Numbered from the stretch's first letter, positions 16,997 to 25,736 are shown. The stretch: DNA of 33,925 bases from Streptomyces sp. OR43 (GCF_008042275.1 NZ_RDBK01000043.1:1490259-1524183), one strand, 5' to 3'. Notes: generated from the sequence alone by a model not told the origin. Numbers and translations: made by a program.

Positions 16997-18439
16997 ATGC
17001 CTCTTCGTCACTCGAACATCGGTTCAGGCAATCCATTGACGCGGCGCGCCTTCGGAACGGCTGTGGGCGCCACGGCCGCGACCGCAGCGGTGGGCCTGCC
17101 TGCCGCCCCTGCAGCCGCCGCGCCGGCGGCGACGGCTACGCACGAGCAGCCCTTCCGGGCCGCCCGGGGCCGGCATTCACGGCGGCCCAACATCCTCTTC
17201 ATCCTCGGGGACGATCTCGGTTGGGCCGACCTCTCCTCCTACGGTTCGCCGGACATCCGCACCCCGAACCTGGACCGGCTCGGCCGGCAGGGCGTGCGGT
17301 TCACCGACGCCTACGCCGGGTCCGCGACCTGCTCACCGACCCGGTTCAGCCTGTACACCGGCCGCTATCCCGGGCGCACGAAGGGCGGTCTCGCCGAACC
17401 CATCGCAGACCGCTCGGTCGGTCTCGACCCCACCCACCCGACCCTCGCCTCGCTGCTGCGCGGCGCCGGGTACGCGACCGCGCTGATCGGTAAGTGGCAC
17501 TGCGGCTATCTGCCGGACTACAGCCCGACCAAGTCCGGCTGGGACGAGTTCTTCGGCAACTTCGGCGGAGCTCTGGAGTACTACTCGAAGCTCGGTCTCG
17601 GCGGCGAGTACGACTTGTACGAGGGCGATGCGGAGTACAAGGACCTTCGGTACTACACCCGGATCCTCACCGAGCGGGCGAGTGAGTACGTGCAGCGTGA
17701 CCACGACAAGCCATGGCTGCTGAACCTGAACTTCACCACGCCCCACTGGCCCTGGATCGCCGAGGGGGACACGGCCGAGAGCGCCGAGATCGTACGGAAG
17801 ATCAAGGAGGGTGGTCTGGGAGGGCTGTTCCACGCCGACGGAGGCTCGCTCGCCAAGTACAAGGAGATGGTCGAGGACCTGGACCGGTCGGTCGGCGAAG
17901 TACTCAAGGCGCTGAAGCGGTCCGGCCAGGAGGAGGACACGCTGGTCTTCTTCGCCAGCGACAACGGCGGTGAGCGCTTCTCGTACCAGTGGCCTCTCTC
18001 CGGCAACAAGAGCTCCCTCCAGGAGGGCGGCATCCGGGTCCCGGCCGTCCTGCGCTGGCCGGCCAGGATCGATGCGCACCAGGTGAGCGAACTGCCGCTG
18101 TTCTCTCCCGACTGGACCGCGACACTGCTGGAGCTGGGCGGAGCCCGGCCCGACCCGGCCTACCCGCTGGACGGCATCAGCCTGACCGGGTACCTGCTGC
18201 GTGGCGAGCAGCCGAAGGAACGGGACCTGTTCTGGCGGGTACGTGGGGAGCGGGCGCTGCGACGCGGCGACTGGAAGTACTACCGGGGCAACGGCGGTCC
18301 GGACCAGCTCTTCAACCTGGCACACGACCAGCGGGAGCAGGCCGACCGGGCCGCCGCCGAGCCGGAGCTTCTGGCCGACCTCCGGGCGGCCTGGGAACGG
18401 ACGGACGCCGGGCTGCTGCCCTACCCGAAGGCCTCCTGA
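16997..18439 (+). CDS. Tat-exported type I sulfatase
   Basis: Sulfatase/alkaline-phosphatase superfamily hydrolase, 480 aa. It begins with a twin-arginine signal peptide (LTRRAFGTAVGATAATAAVG, residues 14-33, then an AAPAAAAPAA cleavage region), so it folds before export. Metal-binding Asp residues are in LFILGDDLGWADLSSYG (about 67-83). The catalytic Cys112 lies in ATCSPTRFSLYTGRYPG, the C-x-P-x-R context converted to formylglycine. FFASDNGGE (about residue 320) supplies further ligands. ATG 16997 has GGAG at 5 nt; the open frame upstream is Arg/Pro-rich and lacks the signal. Substrate is unknown. Release of sulfate from extracellular esters is the likely job. Confidence 0.9.
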   Translation: MPLRHSNIGSGNPLTRRAFGTAVGATAATAAVGLPAAPAAAAPAATATHEQPFRAARGRHSRRPNILFILGDDLGWADLSSYGSPDIRTPNLDRLGRQGVRFTDAYAGSATCSPTRFSLYTGRYPGRTKGGLAEPIADRSVGLDPTHPTLASLLRGAGYATALIGKWHCGYLPDYSPTKSGWDEFFGNFGGALEYYSKLGLGGEYDLYEGDAEYKDLRYYTRILTERASEYVQRDHDKPWLLNLNFTTPHWPWIAEGDTAESAEIVRKIKEGGLGGLFHADGGSLAKYKEMVEDLDRSVGEVLKALKRSGQEEDTLVFFASDNGGERFSYQWPLSGNKSSLQEGGIRVPAVLRWPARIDAHQVSELPLFSPDWTATLLELGGARPDPAYPLDGISLTGYLLRGEQPKERDLFWRVRGERALRRGDWKYYRGNGGPDQLFNLAHDQREQADRAAAEPELLADLRAAWERTDAGLLPYPKAS

Positions 18440-18811
18440 CGCCCTGCCGCTGAAGGCCTGTGAGAACAGGACCTCGAAACGCTGGATGTCCGGCCCGCAT
18501 CCCTCCCGGTGTTCGTGCCGGGCTCGACGGTGAGCGCGTCGCCGTCGAGCCCGGCCTCGGCGGTGAACCGGTTGAGCCGCAGTCCCACTCGCCCTCCCCT
18601 TGGCGTCGATGTCGACATGGGCCCCGGCCGCCGGGGCAGCGGAACGCTTCCCTCTGTCTGTCTGTCTGTCAGCGATTCGATTGCCCAGCGGATGCCGGTG
18701 AGCGGTACGTCGCTCCGCGCCGCACGGTGCCGCTACCGCCACTGCAGCCACTGCCGCCACTGCGAGCAGCGTCAGGACGCCGGCGGCCAGACCTTGACGG
18801 TGCATGGCCAT
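18440..18811 (-). pseudogene. Frameshifted META-domain (HslJ-like) secreted protein
   Basis: The start, MAMHRQGLAAGVLTLLAVAA (ATG 18811), is a secretion signal. The rest of a META/HslJ domain is there but split between two reading frames: DVPLTGIRWAIESLTDRQTE in frame 2, AGAHVDIDAKGRASG in frame 1, LNRFTAEAGLDGDALTVEPG in frame 2, and GCGPDIQRFEVLFSQAFSG in frame 1. In order they rebuild a normal META domain of about 110 residues. About four indels within roughly 210 bp are needed. One lies near the GC-rich run at 18710, one at a CCCC run near 18635. A (TCTG)4 tetranucleotide tract lies inside the gene. It is convergent with the sulfatase. Sequencing error is the alternative explanation. Confidence 0.6.
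18653..18670 (+). repeat. Tetranucleotide (TCTG) tract
   Basis: Four TCTG units lie inside the META-domain pseudogene (GACA repeats on its coding strand). Short tetranucleotide tracts can slip and shift the frame, but here the frames on both sides already agree, so this tract is not one of the visible breaks. Confidence 0.8.
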
Positions 18812-18842
18812 GGGTCGGTCGGCACCGGCGATCCGGTTCCCG

Positions 18843-19643
18843 TCACCCCATCAGGGGCAGCAGCGCGGAAAGATCCGCCCGTTCACCACTGGCGCTGACC
18901 TTGGCCTCGTCGAGCTCACGTACCCATTGCGTCCGTCCGGTGGCGAGCCTGATCCAGGTGAGCGCTTCGGTCTCGACGACGTTGGGCGGCGTACCGCGGG
19001 TGTGCCGGGGCCCCTGGACACACTGGACCACCGCGAAGGGCGGCACCCGCACCTCGACCGAACCTCCCGGCGCCTTCTCCGCCAGGGCGTCGGCGAGCAA
19101 CCGGGTGCACGCGGCGAGCGCCTGACGGTCGTAGGGGATACCCAGCCCGGTCGCCTCGTTGAGGTCGTACGTGTGGACCACGAGCTCCACGGTGCGGGTC
19201 ACCAGGAAGTCCCCGAGCCGCATGGCACCCACCCGGGTGGCCAGCAACCGGTCCTCGGAGACGGTCGGCACCAGCGCCTCGAACCGGTCGGCCACCTCTC
19301 CATACAGGGCGTCCAGATCGGGGCGGGCCGCGGCAAGTGCCACGGTGTCGTCGGCGATCCGGCCGGCGCGGCCCGCCGTGGAGAACGGCCACTCCAACAG
19401 GGTCACCTCCGGCTTGGCGAGGACGGGTTCGGGCAATTCCAGGTTTCTGCTGACGTGCGAGAGGGCCATCGCCACGTGGACGGCGAGCTCACGCACCGTC
19501 CACGCACCGAGCCCGCTCGGCCCCTCCAGCTGCTGGGGTGTCAGTGTGCTGACGGCGGCGCGGACTTGGGAGAACTGAGCCAGGACGGCGGCACGGGTCC
19601 TGACCGGGTCGTAGCGGCGGGCGCGCTTCTGGGACGGCGGCAT
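18843..19643 (-). CDS. Sterol-carrier/mycothiol-dependent maleylpyruvate isomerase-like protein
   Basis: 266 aa, DinB-like helical bundle family. The N-terminal half has the MDMPI-type features: GPSGLGAWTVRELAVHVAMA, and later RLGDFLVTRTVELVVHTYDL, whose histidines would bind metal. The C-terminal 90 residues (VEVRVPPFAVVQCVQGPRHT...ALTWIRLATGR) match the small SCP-like domain seen in actinobacterial members. Such proteins are mycothiol-linked in the known cases; the substrate here is unknown. The ATG at 19643 is used because upstream codons give an unconserved leader; no good ribosome site is visible. It lies downstream of tetR on the same strand, with repeats and a hairpin between, so it may be a separate unit. 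Confidence 0.8.
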   Translation of the reverse strand: MPPSQKRARRYDPVRTRAAVLAQFSQVRAAVSTLTPQQLEGPSGLGAWTVRELAVHVAMALSHVSRNLELPEPVLAKPEVTLLEWPFSTAGRAGRIADDTVALAAARPDLDALYGEVADRFEALVPTVSEDRLLATRVGAMRLGDFLVTRTVELVVHTYDLNEATGLGIPYDRQALAACTRLLADALAEKAPGGSVEVRVPPFAVVQCVQGPRHTRGTPPNVVETEALTWIRLATGRTQWVRELDEAKVSASGERADLSALLPLMG

Positions 19644-19695
19644 GCACGGGAGCCTACGGCGTACCGCCGCACCCCATGCCACAGCACCGCCACGG

Positions 19696-19756
19696 CCCAG
19701 CCCAGCCCAGCCCCAGAGCCAAGCCCCCAGGGCCCAGCCCCAGAGCCAACCCCTGG
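19696..19756. repeat. CCCAG-rich direct repeat between tetR and the SCP-like gene
   Basis: A block reading GCCCAGCCCCAGAGCCAA occurs twice, about 28 bp apart, within a longer run of CCCAG/AGCCC units. It is noncoding, 115 bp in all between the two genes. It may be a slippage product. Confidence 0.6.
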
Positions 19757-19764
19757 GACCAGGC

Positions 19765-19788
19765 CCCGGGCCAACCCTCTGGCCCGGG
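19765..19788 (-). terminator. Terminator at the end of tetR
   Basis: A perfect 9-bp stem, CCCGGGCCA (19765-19773) and TGGCCCGGG (19780-19788), with a 6-nt loop. It starts right after the tetR stop codon (19790-19792). Confidence 0.6.
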
Positions 19789-19789
19789 A

Positions 19790-20431
19790 TCAGGCTCGTG
19801 TCGCGAAGTCACCCAAACCGTTCTCGAGCAGATCGAACGCTCGCCCGGCAAGAACCGCTGCCTCCGGGGCGATGGCCTCGGCAGACTCGCCGGCCAACAA
19901 CCGCCGGTGGTTCTCGCTGATCAGGGCATTGCGGGTACCGATCAACTGGGCTGCCACGATGCGCGCGACATCCCGGTCCGCCCCCTCCTCGACCAGTACG
20001 TCGACGAGCAACTCGTCACTGCGAGCAAAGAACGCTCGGGCGCGGGTGAGCAAGGCAGGCGTCTGCTGGATCAACTGGAGGAGCCCGAGCGCCACCGGTG
20101 AATCGCTCATACCGACCGACGGGTCCCGGTTTTCGAGAGCGGCCAGGAACTGACGCCGCATGCCGGCCACTGCGGACTCGCCATGCATCCGGCCACGCAC
20201 CACCTGGGCGACGTCCCCGATGTGCTCCTCCATGGGAGCGAGAACCAGGTCTTCCTTGCTGTCGAAGTAATTGAAGACGGTCATCTTCGACACGTCGGCC
20301 GCTTCGGCGATTTCTGCAACGGAGACCTGGTCGAAGCCGCGCTCTCCGAAGAGCCTCGCGGCCTCGGCAAGCAGACGGCGTCGCGTCTGGATCTTCTTGC
20401 GCTCGCGCAGGCCCATCCCCTCGGTCAGCAT
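19790..20431 (-). CDS. TetR/AcrR-family transcriptional regulator
   Basis: 213 aa. The N-terminal HTH is typical: RERKKIQTRRRLLAEAARLF, then GFDQVSVAEIAEAADVSKMT and VFNYFDSKEDLVL (about residues 8-67). The C-terminal ligand domain is helical and unassigned. The ATG at 20431 is used although no Shine-Dalgarno site is seen; TACAGT lies only 6 nt upstream of it, so the message may be leaderless. A probable operator (20441-20461) overlaps this promoter, which suggests autorepression. No obvious transporter target lies beside it; the SCP-like gene downstream is the nearest candidate for joint control. Ligand unknown. Confidence 0.9.
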   Translation of the reverse strand: MLTEGMGLRERKKIQTRRRLLAEAARLFGERGFDQVSVAEIAEAADVSKMTVFNYFDSKEDLVLAPMEEHIGDVAQVVRGRMHGESAVAGMRRQFLAALENRDPSVGMSDSPVALGLLQLIQQTPALLTRARAFFARSDELLVDVLVEEGADRDVARIVAAQLIGTRNALISENHRRLLAGESAEAIAPEAAVLAGRAFDLLENGLGDFATRA

Positions 20432-20440
20432 GACATCACT

Positions 20441-20461
20441 GTACCAGGATGAAACTTGTAC
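20441..20461. promoter_or_regulatory. Probable TetR operator
   Basis: Half-sites GTACCAG (20441-20447) and CTTGTAC (20455-20461) form an inverted repeat with one mismatch around a 7-bp centre, 10-30 bp before the tetR start. Size and position are typical of TetR-family self-regulation. Confidence 0.5.
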
Positions 20462-20627
20462 CCAGGCAAATAATTACCCAGGTGCATGCCCGTGCAGAGA
20501 GTGGCGCCTTCCACCGCCACAGCACCCTCGCCACCACCGTGACCCGGCTCCCGGGCCAGGCGCCCCCCTTCCGGCATTCAGCCCCCATCGTCCGGCCTCC
20601 GGCCTCCGGCGTCCGCGCCAGCCCGCC

Positions 20628-21482
20628 TCAAACGGCCCGAACCGTGCCCGAATCCGGAACGGGAACGGGGTGCCTGCCGACAGCATCCCCGACCGTGAAC
20701 ACCTCACCGTTGGCCGGAAGACCTATCCCCCTCCACGTAAACGGAATTCCCACCGCTACGTCGAGGTCCGGATCATCCATCAACTGGAAATGCACATGCG
20801 GTTCGGTGGAATTCCCGGAGTTTCCACACTCGGCGAGCATCTGCCCGGCCCGGACCTCCTCGCCCACGCGCACGCGGAGCGAGCCGCGGCGCAGATGGGC
20901 GTACATGGCGTACGTACCGTCACCCAGGTCCAGCACGAGGTGGTTCCCGACAATGGCGCCCGGACCGAGCACATCCCGGACGGACGCTTCTATCAGCATC
21001 AGGTACATCAACGCGGGACCGGAATCCCGGCTGAGATGGTCACGTCGGCCGTGCGATGCGTACACCACCGTGCCGTCAGCGACCGCCAGGAGCGGGGACC
21101 CGAAGGCCGGGAAGTGCTGATTGCGCCGGACGACGGGCCAGAGGTAGCGGAACTTCGGGCGGGACGGCCCACCTTGCACGCCGCCACCCTTCCCCGCCCC
21201 CACGCCCGCATCGGACTGTCGTTCGCCGCACTCGGTCACCCGGTGCGGCTGCGGCTGCTCCGTCAGCGCACCGAATTGCCACTCGTATCGCTCACCCGTG
21301 GGCAGGCGCACCGCGCCCGTATAGAGCACTCCACCGCCGGCCTCCCCCGCCCCCTCCAGCTGCTGCTTCAACCCGTCCAAAGCCCAGAAATCGGCACCTG
21401 TCGGGGACGGCGCGTCAGGACGCTCACCCACGAGCGCCTCAAGCCGCCGCTCCAGTTCCGAGACCCGTTCCTCCAGCTCCAT
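20628..21482 (-). pseudogene. ArsR-regulator / M23-peptidase fusion, both halves damaged
   Basis: An open 284-codon frame made of two partial genes. Residues 1-75 (MELEERVSELERRLEALVGE; ADFWALDGLKQQL; VLYTGAVRLPTGERYEWQFG; ALTE) match the N-terminal part of a Streptomyces ArsR-type regulator, before its helix-turn-helix. Residues 109-265 match a LytM/M23 peptidase (FRYLWPVVRRNQHFPAFGSP; VGNHLVLDLGDGTYAMYAHL; CGNSGNSTEPHVHFQL). The regulator's HTH is missing. The peptidase lacks its N-terminal part with the first zinc motif (H...D), keeping only YAHL and EPHVHF. The linker 76-108 is low complexity. On the opposite strand at 21222-21266 the DNA reads FAALGHPVRLRLLRQ, an ArsR HTH motif in inverted orientation. 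The fusion may be expressed but is unlikely to keep either activity. Confidence 0.6.
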
Positions 21483-21489
21483 AAATCAA

Positions 21490-21511
21490 GAATTACGTAG
21501 TTACGTAATTC
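21490..21511. promoter_or_regulatory. Palindromic ArsR-type operator
   Basis: Perfect 10-bp arms GAATTACGTA (21490-21499) and TACGTAATTC (21502-21511) around a 2-bp centre, starting 7 bp upstream of the start codon of the ArsR-M23 fusion. An AT-rich perfect palindrome over a regulator's start fits self-repression by an ArsR-family protein. The encoded protein has lost its DNA-binding region. Confidence 0.65.
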
Positions 21512-21577
21512 CCGTCAAGAGTCTGCGGCAAACCGGTCCACGGGGCCGGCACTCGGCAGTGCTGGAGCCGCACGCAC

Positions 21578-21619
21578 GCGCAAGCCCCCGCCCGGTCGAA
21601 ACCGGACGGGGGCTTGCGC
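21578..21619 (-). terminator. Terminator of purSQL
   Basis: A 19-bp stem with one mismatch (GCGCAAGCCCCCGCCCGGT / ACCGGACGGGGGCTTGCGC) and loop CGAA, about 27 bp after the purL stop codon. Confidence 0.88.
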
Positions 21620-21645
21620 GAAGGGTGACGGACGTATCCGACCGG

Positions 21646-23895
21646 CTACGCGAGCAGGGCGGGGATCGTCTCCTCGTGTGCCGTACGCAGCTCGCTCAGC
21701 GGAATGCTGAACTCGCCCTGGATCTCGATCTCCTCGCCGTCCACCACGCCGATCCGGGTCACGGGCAGACCCCGCGCCCCGCACATGTCGTTGAAGCGGA
21801 GCTCCTCGCTGCGCGGGATCGAGACGATCGCGCGTCCCGCCGACTCGGAGAACAGGAACGTGAACGCGTCCAGTCCGTCCGGCACGACCAGCCGGGCACC
21901 CTTCCCGCCACGCAGGCAGGACTCGGTGACCGCCTGGATCAGGCCGCCGTCCGACAGGTCGTGCGCCGCGTCGATCATGCCGTCGCGGGAGGCCGAGATC
22001 AGAATCTCGCCGAGCAGCTTCTCGCGGCCCAGGTCGACCTTGGGCGGCATGCCGCCGAGGTGCTGGTGGACAACCTCGGACCAGGCCGAGCCGCCGAACT
22101 CCTCGTGGGTGTCACCCAGCAGGTAGAGGAGCTGGCCTTCTTCCTTGAAGGCGACCGGCGTACGCCGTGTGACGTCGTCGATCACACCGAGCACGGCCAC
22201 GACCGGCGTCGGGTGGATCGCCGTCTCACCGGTCTGGTTGTACAGCGACACGTTGCCGCCGGTGACCGGAGTCCCCAGCTCCAGGCAGCCGTCCGCCAGG
22301 CCACGGGTGGCCTCGGCGAACTGCCACATGACGTCCGGGTCCTCGGGCGAACCGAAGTTCAGACAGTCCGAGATCGCGAGCGGCTTGGCGCCGGAGGCGG
22401 CGACGTTGCGGTACGACTCCGCCAGCGCGAGCTGCGCGCCGGTGTACGGGTCGAGCTTCGCGTACCGGCCGTTGCCGTCGGTCGCCATGGCCACGCCGAG
22501 GTTGGACTCCTCGTCGATGCGGACCATGCCGGCGTCCTCGGGCATCGCGAGCACGGTGTTGCCCTGCACGAACCGGTCGTACTGGTCCGTGATCCAGGCC
22601 TTCGACGCCTGGTTCGGGGAGGAGACCAGCCGCAGAACCTGCTCGCGCAGCTCGGCACCGTTGGCCGGACGGGCCAGCTTGCCGGCGTCGTCGGCCTGCA
22701 GCGCGTCCTGCCAGGACGGGCGGGCGAACGGACGGTGGTAGGTCGGTCCCTCGTGGGCGACGGACCGCGGCGGCACGTCCACGATCTGCTCGCCGTGCCA
22801 GAAGATCTCCAGCTGCGAGCCCTCGGTCACCTCACCGATGACGGTGGCGATGACGTCCCACTTCTCACAGATCTCCAGGAAGCGGTCCACGTGCTGCGGC
22901 TCGACGATCGCGCACATGCGCTCCTGCGACTCGCTCATGAGGATTTCCTCGGGCGAGAGGGAGGAGTCGCGCAGCGGCACGGTGTCCAGCTCGACGCGCA
23001 TGCCGCCGGAGCCCGCGGAGGCCAGCTCCGACGTGGCGCAGGAGAGCCCGGCGCCGCCGAGGTCCTGGATGCCCGCGACGAGCTTCTCCTTGAAGATCTC
23101 CAGGGTGCACTCGATGAGGAGCTTCTCCTGGAACGGGTCGCCGACCTGGACGGCGGGCCGCTTGGTGGGCTTGGTGTCGTCGAAGGTCTCCGAGGCAAGC
23201 ACGGAGACGCCGCCGATGCCGTCGCCGCCGGTGCGGGCACCGTAAAGGATCACCTTGTTGCCGGGGCCGGAGGCCTGCGCCAGGTGGATGTCCTCGTGCT
23301 TCATCACGCCGATGCAGCCGGCGTTGACGAGCGGGTTGCCCTGGTAGCAGGCGTCGAAGACGACCTCGCCGCCGATGTTGGGCAGGCCGAGACAGTTCCC
23401 GTAGCCGCCGATGCCCGCGACGATGCCCGGCAGGACGCGCCGGGTGTCGGGGTGGTCGGCCGCACCGAAGCGCAGCGGGTCGACGACCGCGATCGGGCGG
23501 GCACCCATGGCGAGGATGTCGCGGACGATGCCGCCGACGCCGGTGGCCGCGCCCTGATAGGGCTCGATGTACGAGGGGTGGTTGTGCGACTCGACCTTGA
23601 AGGTGACCGCGTAGCCCTGGCCGACGTCGACCACACCGGCGTTCTCACCGATACCGACGAGCATCGCGTCGTTGGCGGGAACCTTCTCGCCGAACTGCTT
23701 GAGGTGGACCTTGCTGCTCTTGTAGGAGCAGTGCTCGGACCACATCACGGAGTACATGGCGAGCTCGGCACCGGTGGGACGGCGGCCCAGGATCTCGCGG
23801 ACCCTGGCGTACTCGTCCTCCTTGAGGCCGAGCTCCTTCCAGGGCTGCTCGACGTCCGGGGTTTCGGCCGCGTGCTTGACCGTGTCCAGGCTCAT
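21646..23895 (-). CDS. purL: FGAM synthase, large subunit (small-type PurL)
   Basis: Fourth step of purine synthesis: ATP- and glutamine-dependent conversion of FGAR to FGAM, in complex with PurQ and PurS. The 749-aa length is the short PurL form, which needs the two partners. Motifs include [36 protein letters not shown] (nucleotide site), [13 protein letters not shown], and [13 protein letters not shown] in the second half. ATG 23895 overlaps the purQ stop as ATGA (23892-23895); the frame is open further upstream only because it runs antisense-like through purQ. The last gene of purS-purQ-purL, closed by a strong terminator. Confidence 0.97.
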   Translation of the reverse strand: MSLDTVKHAAETPDVEQPWKELGLKEDEYARVREILGRRPTGAELAMYSVMWSEHCSYKSSKVHLKQFGEKVPANDAMLVGIGENAGVVDVGQGYAVTFKVESHNHPSYIEPYQGAATGVGGIVRDILAMGARPIAVVDPLRFGAADHPDTRRVLPGIVAGIGGYGNCLGLPNIGGEVVFDACYQGNPLVNAGCIGVMKHEDIHLAQASGPGNKVILYGARTGGDGIGGVSVLASETFDDTKPTKRPAVQVGDPFQEKLLIECTLEIFKEKLVAGIQDLGGAGLSCATSELASAGSGGMRVELDTVPLRDSSLSPEEILMSESQERMCAIVEPQHVDRFLEICEKWDVIATVIGEVTEGSQLEIFWHGEQIVDVPPRSVAHEGPTYHRPFARPSWQDALQADDAGKLARPANGAELREQVLRLVSSPNQASKAWITDQYDRFVQGNTVLAMPEDAGMVRIDEESNLGVAMATDGNGRYAKLDPYTGAQLALAESYRNVAASGAKPLAISDCLNFGSPEDPDVMWQFAEATRGLADGCLELGTPVTGGNVSLYNQTGETAIHPTPVVAVLGVIDDVTRRTPVAFKEEGQLLYLLGDTHEEFGGSAWSEVVHQHLGGMPPKVDLGREKLLGEILISASRDGMIDAAHDLSDGGLIQAVTESCLRGGKGARLVVPDGLDAFTFLFSESAGRAIVSIPRSEELRFNDMCGARGLPVTRIGVVDGEEIEIQGEFSIPLSELRTAHEETIPALLA

Positions 23896-24572
23896 GCGTT
23901 GACCAGCTTCTTGATGATCGAGGTGAAGAAACCGAGACCGTCGGTACGACCGGTGCCGATCAGCGGCTCCACGGCGTGCTCCGGGTGCGGCATCAGGCCG
24001 ACGACGTTGCCCGTGGCATTGGTGATGCCGGCGATGTCGCGCAGCGAGCCGTTGGGGTTCACGTCCACGTAGCGGAACGCGACACGGCCCTCGGCCTCCA
24101 GCTCGTCGAGCGTGTGCTCGTCGGCGGTGTAGCGGCCGTCCATGTTCTTGAGCGGTACGGAGATTTCCTGGCCTGCGGAGTAGTCCGAGGTCCAGGACGT
24201 CTCGGCGTTCTCGACGCGGAGCTTCTGGTCGCGGCAGATGAAGTGCAGGTGGTTGTTGCGCAGCATCGCACCGGGCAGCAGATGCGCCTCGGTCAGGATC
24301 TGGAAGCCGTTGCAGATGCCGAGAACCGGCATGCCCGCCTTCGCCTGCTCGATCACTGTCTCCATGACCGGCGAGAAGCGGGAGATGGCTCCGGCCCTCA
24401 GATAGTCGCCGTAGGAGAAACCGCCCGCGAGGATGACCGCGTCGACCTGGTGCAGGTCCTTGTCGCGGTGCCACAGCGATACGGGTTCGGCACCGGCGAC
24501 GCGTACGGCCCGAAGGCTGTCCTGGTCGTCGAGCGTGCCCGGAAAGGTGACGACTCCGATACGAGCAGTCAC
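23892..24572 (-). CDS. purQ: FGAM synthase, glutaminase subunit
   Basis: Class I glutamine amidotransferase of 226 aa that supplies ammonia to PurL. The catalytic Cys is in [15 protein letters not shown] and the His/Glu pair in [26 protein letters not shown] is typical of PurQ. GTG 24572 overlaps the purS stop codon as GTGA (24569-24572), and its own stop overlaps the purL start, so all three genes are translationally coupled in the order in which their products assemble. Confidence 0.97.
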   Translation of the reverse strand: MTARIGVVTFPGTLDDQDSLRAVRVAGAEPVSLWHRDKDLHQVDAVILAGGFSYGDYLRAGAISRFSPVMETVIEQAKAGMPVLGICNGFQILTEAHLLPGAMLRNNHLHFICRDQKLRVENAETSWTSDYSAGQEISVPLKNMDGRYTADEHTLDELEAEGRVAFRYVDVNPNGSLRDIAGITNATGNVVGLMPHPEHAVEPLIGTGRTDGLGFFTSIIKKLVNA

Positions 24573-24829
24573 TTCGACTCCTCGGCCTTCTCCACCTTCA
24601 CGGTGAAGTCCTCGATCACGGTGTTGGCGAGGAACGTCTCGGCCATCTCGTGAATACGAGCGAGCGCGGCGTCATCGACCGGCCCCTCGATCTCCAGCTC
24701 GAAACGCTTTCCCTGACGTACGTCCGCGATTCCCTCGAAGCCGAGACGGGGCAGCGCACGCTGCACAGCCTGTCCCTGCGGGTCGAGGATCTCGGGCTTG
24801 AGCATGACGTCGACTACGACGCGTGCCAC
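24569..24829 (-). CDS. purS: FGAM synthase, PurS subunit
   Basis: 86-aa bridging subunit of the PurSQL complex. The sequence starts [20 protein letters not shown] and continues through [20 protein letters not shown], the usual PurS fold. GTG 24829 is chosen because GGGAG lies 5 nt upstream and it matches the family length; an upstream frame to 24976 would run through the promoter. First gene of the purSQL unit. Confidence 0.96.
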   Translation of the reverse strand: MARVVVDVMLKPEILDPQGQAVQRALPRLGFEGIADVRQGKRFELEIEGPVDDAALARIHEMAETFLANTVIEDFTVKVEKAEESK

Positions 24830-25235
24830 TGGCACTCCCGGTGTGGTGGTGTGGTGCGGCTGTTTCTCCGGGGGGTTCCCCAGACCCCCGCGGGTCCCCT
24901 CAGCGTACCTGGCCGGAAATTCTACGCGGGTAGATATCGGGTGGACCACATCACGCCGGGATGCGGACCACATCACGCCGGGATATCGGGCGCGACAACC
25001 GGGGCGAAAAATCCTGCGACAAAAATCCCCACCAGCGGCACACGAATCAGGTTGACACGCGCAGGTAATTGGGCGGGCTTCACAATGCGGGGCCCACCGC
25101 TGTACAAATGATTACCGGGGAAAGCAGCATTGCCCCTAAACGGTCGACACCGGTCGGCCCGCATCCGCGCTCACAGCCGGAAGGCCGGCATCCACGCATG
25201 TCAGGCGAGGATGCCGTAGGAAAGGACCGATATCC
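24830..25235. other. Divergent control region of purSQL and the Lsr2 paralogue
   Basis: About 400 bp without genes. On the minus strand TAGAAT (24919-24924) is a likely -10 for purSQL, about 90 nt before the purS start; no convincing -35 is seen. Two direct repeats lie just upstream of it (24943-24984). On the plus strand TTCACA (25079-25084), an 18-bp spacer and TACAAA (25103-25108) are a likely promoter for the Lsr2 paralogue, leaving a leader of about 120 nt. Confidence 0.5.
24943..24984 (-). repeat. 22-bp-spaced direct repeat at the purSQL promoter
   Basis: A 20-bp block beginning GGACCACATCACG and ending CCGGGAT occurs twice, at 24943-24962 and 24965-24984, perfectly conserved. The 22-bp period is about two helical turns, so a bound protein would meet both copies on the same face. 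It lies about 20-60 bp upstream of the presumed -10. Confidence 0.75.
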
Positions 25236-25571
25236 GTGGCTCAGCGCGTAGTGGTCACGCTCTCCGACGACATCGACGGGGGAGCAGCGGCGGAAACGGT
25301 CACCTTCGCCCTGGACGGGAAGTCGTACGAGATCGACCTGAATCCCTCCAATGCGAAGAAGCTGCGCAAGGCCCTGGCGCCGTACATGGCGGCCGGCCGA
25401 AAGCAGACAAACGCAGGCAAGCACGGCAAGGTTCCCGTCTCGTACCGGCACACCTCTCTCGCGCCCGATCCCGCGGCTGTCCGCGCCTGGGCCCGCTCGC
25501 ACCGGATGGAGGTGCCGGCCCGGGGCCGGATCCCGAAGAAGGTCTACGAGGCGTTCCAGGAAGCAAGTTGA
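25236..25571 (+). CDS. lsrL: Lsr2-family nucleoid-associated protein (Lsr2 paralogue)
   Basis: 111 aa, Lsr2 family: a xenogeneic silencer type that bridges AT-rich DNA. The N-terminal dimerisation domain is MAQRVVVTLSDDIDGGAAAE through ETVTFALDGKSYEIDLNPSN (about 1-45). A basic linker follows, then the DNA-binding domain with the AT-hook-like RGR in PARGRIPKKVYEAFQEA. GTG 25236 has AGGAAAGG about 9-10 nt upstream. Streptomyces carry Lsr2 plus a paralogue, LsrL. The position beside purSQL fits LsrL as I remember it, so the symbol rests on recalled synteny. It stands alone, divergent from purSQL. Confidence 0.85.
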   Translation: MAQRVVVTLSDDIDGGAAAETVTFALDGKSYEIDLNPSNAKKLRKALAPYMAAGRKQTNAGKHGKVPVSYRHTSLAPDPAAVRAWARSHRMEVPARGRIPKKVYEAFQEAS

Positions 25572-25656
25572 GCCGACGGGCGGTGACGGACGGTCGGCCG
25601 GCGGGCATCGGACCGCCCGTCACCGGCCACCCGGGCGACACCCCGCGGGAGCCGAC

Positions 25657-25687
25657 TTGCGCGACACCCCTGCAGGTCGGCTAGAGT
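25657..25687 (+). promoter_or_regulatory. Promoter of tRNA-Gly(TCC)
   Basis: TTGCGC (25657-25662), a 19-bp spacer and TAGAGT (25682-25687), 49 bp before the tRNA. TAGAGT recurs before tRNA-Gly(GCC) copy 1 (25845-25850). Confidence 0.45.
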
Positions 25688-25736
25688 CTGGAGCACGCCG
25701 AGGGGCAAGGCCGCAAAGCCGGACCTCACGCAGCGT

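Noticed and set aside
16507..16998. 163-codon minus-strand frame with repeated Arg/Glu/Ser/Pro peptides
   Set aside because: The repetitive peptide is only the translation of the 16-bp and 24-bp DNA repeats; no ribosome site or homology recognised.
21559..24072. 837-codon plus-strand frame
   Set aside because: Antisense shadow of purL and purQ, rich in Val/Arg/Gly/Asp/Leu.
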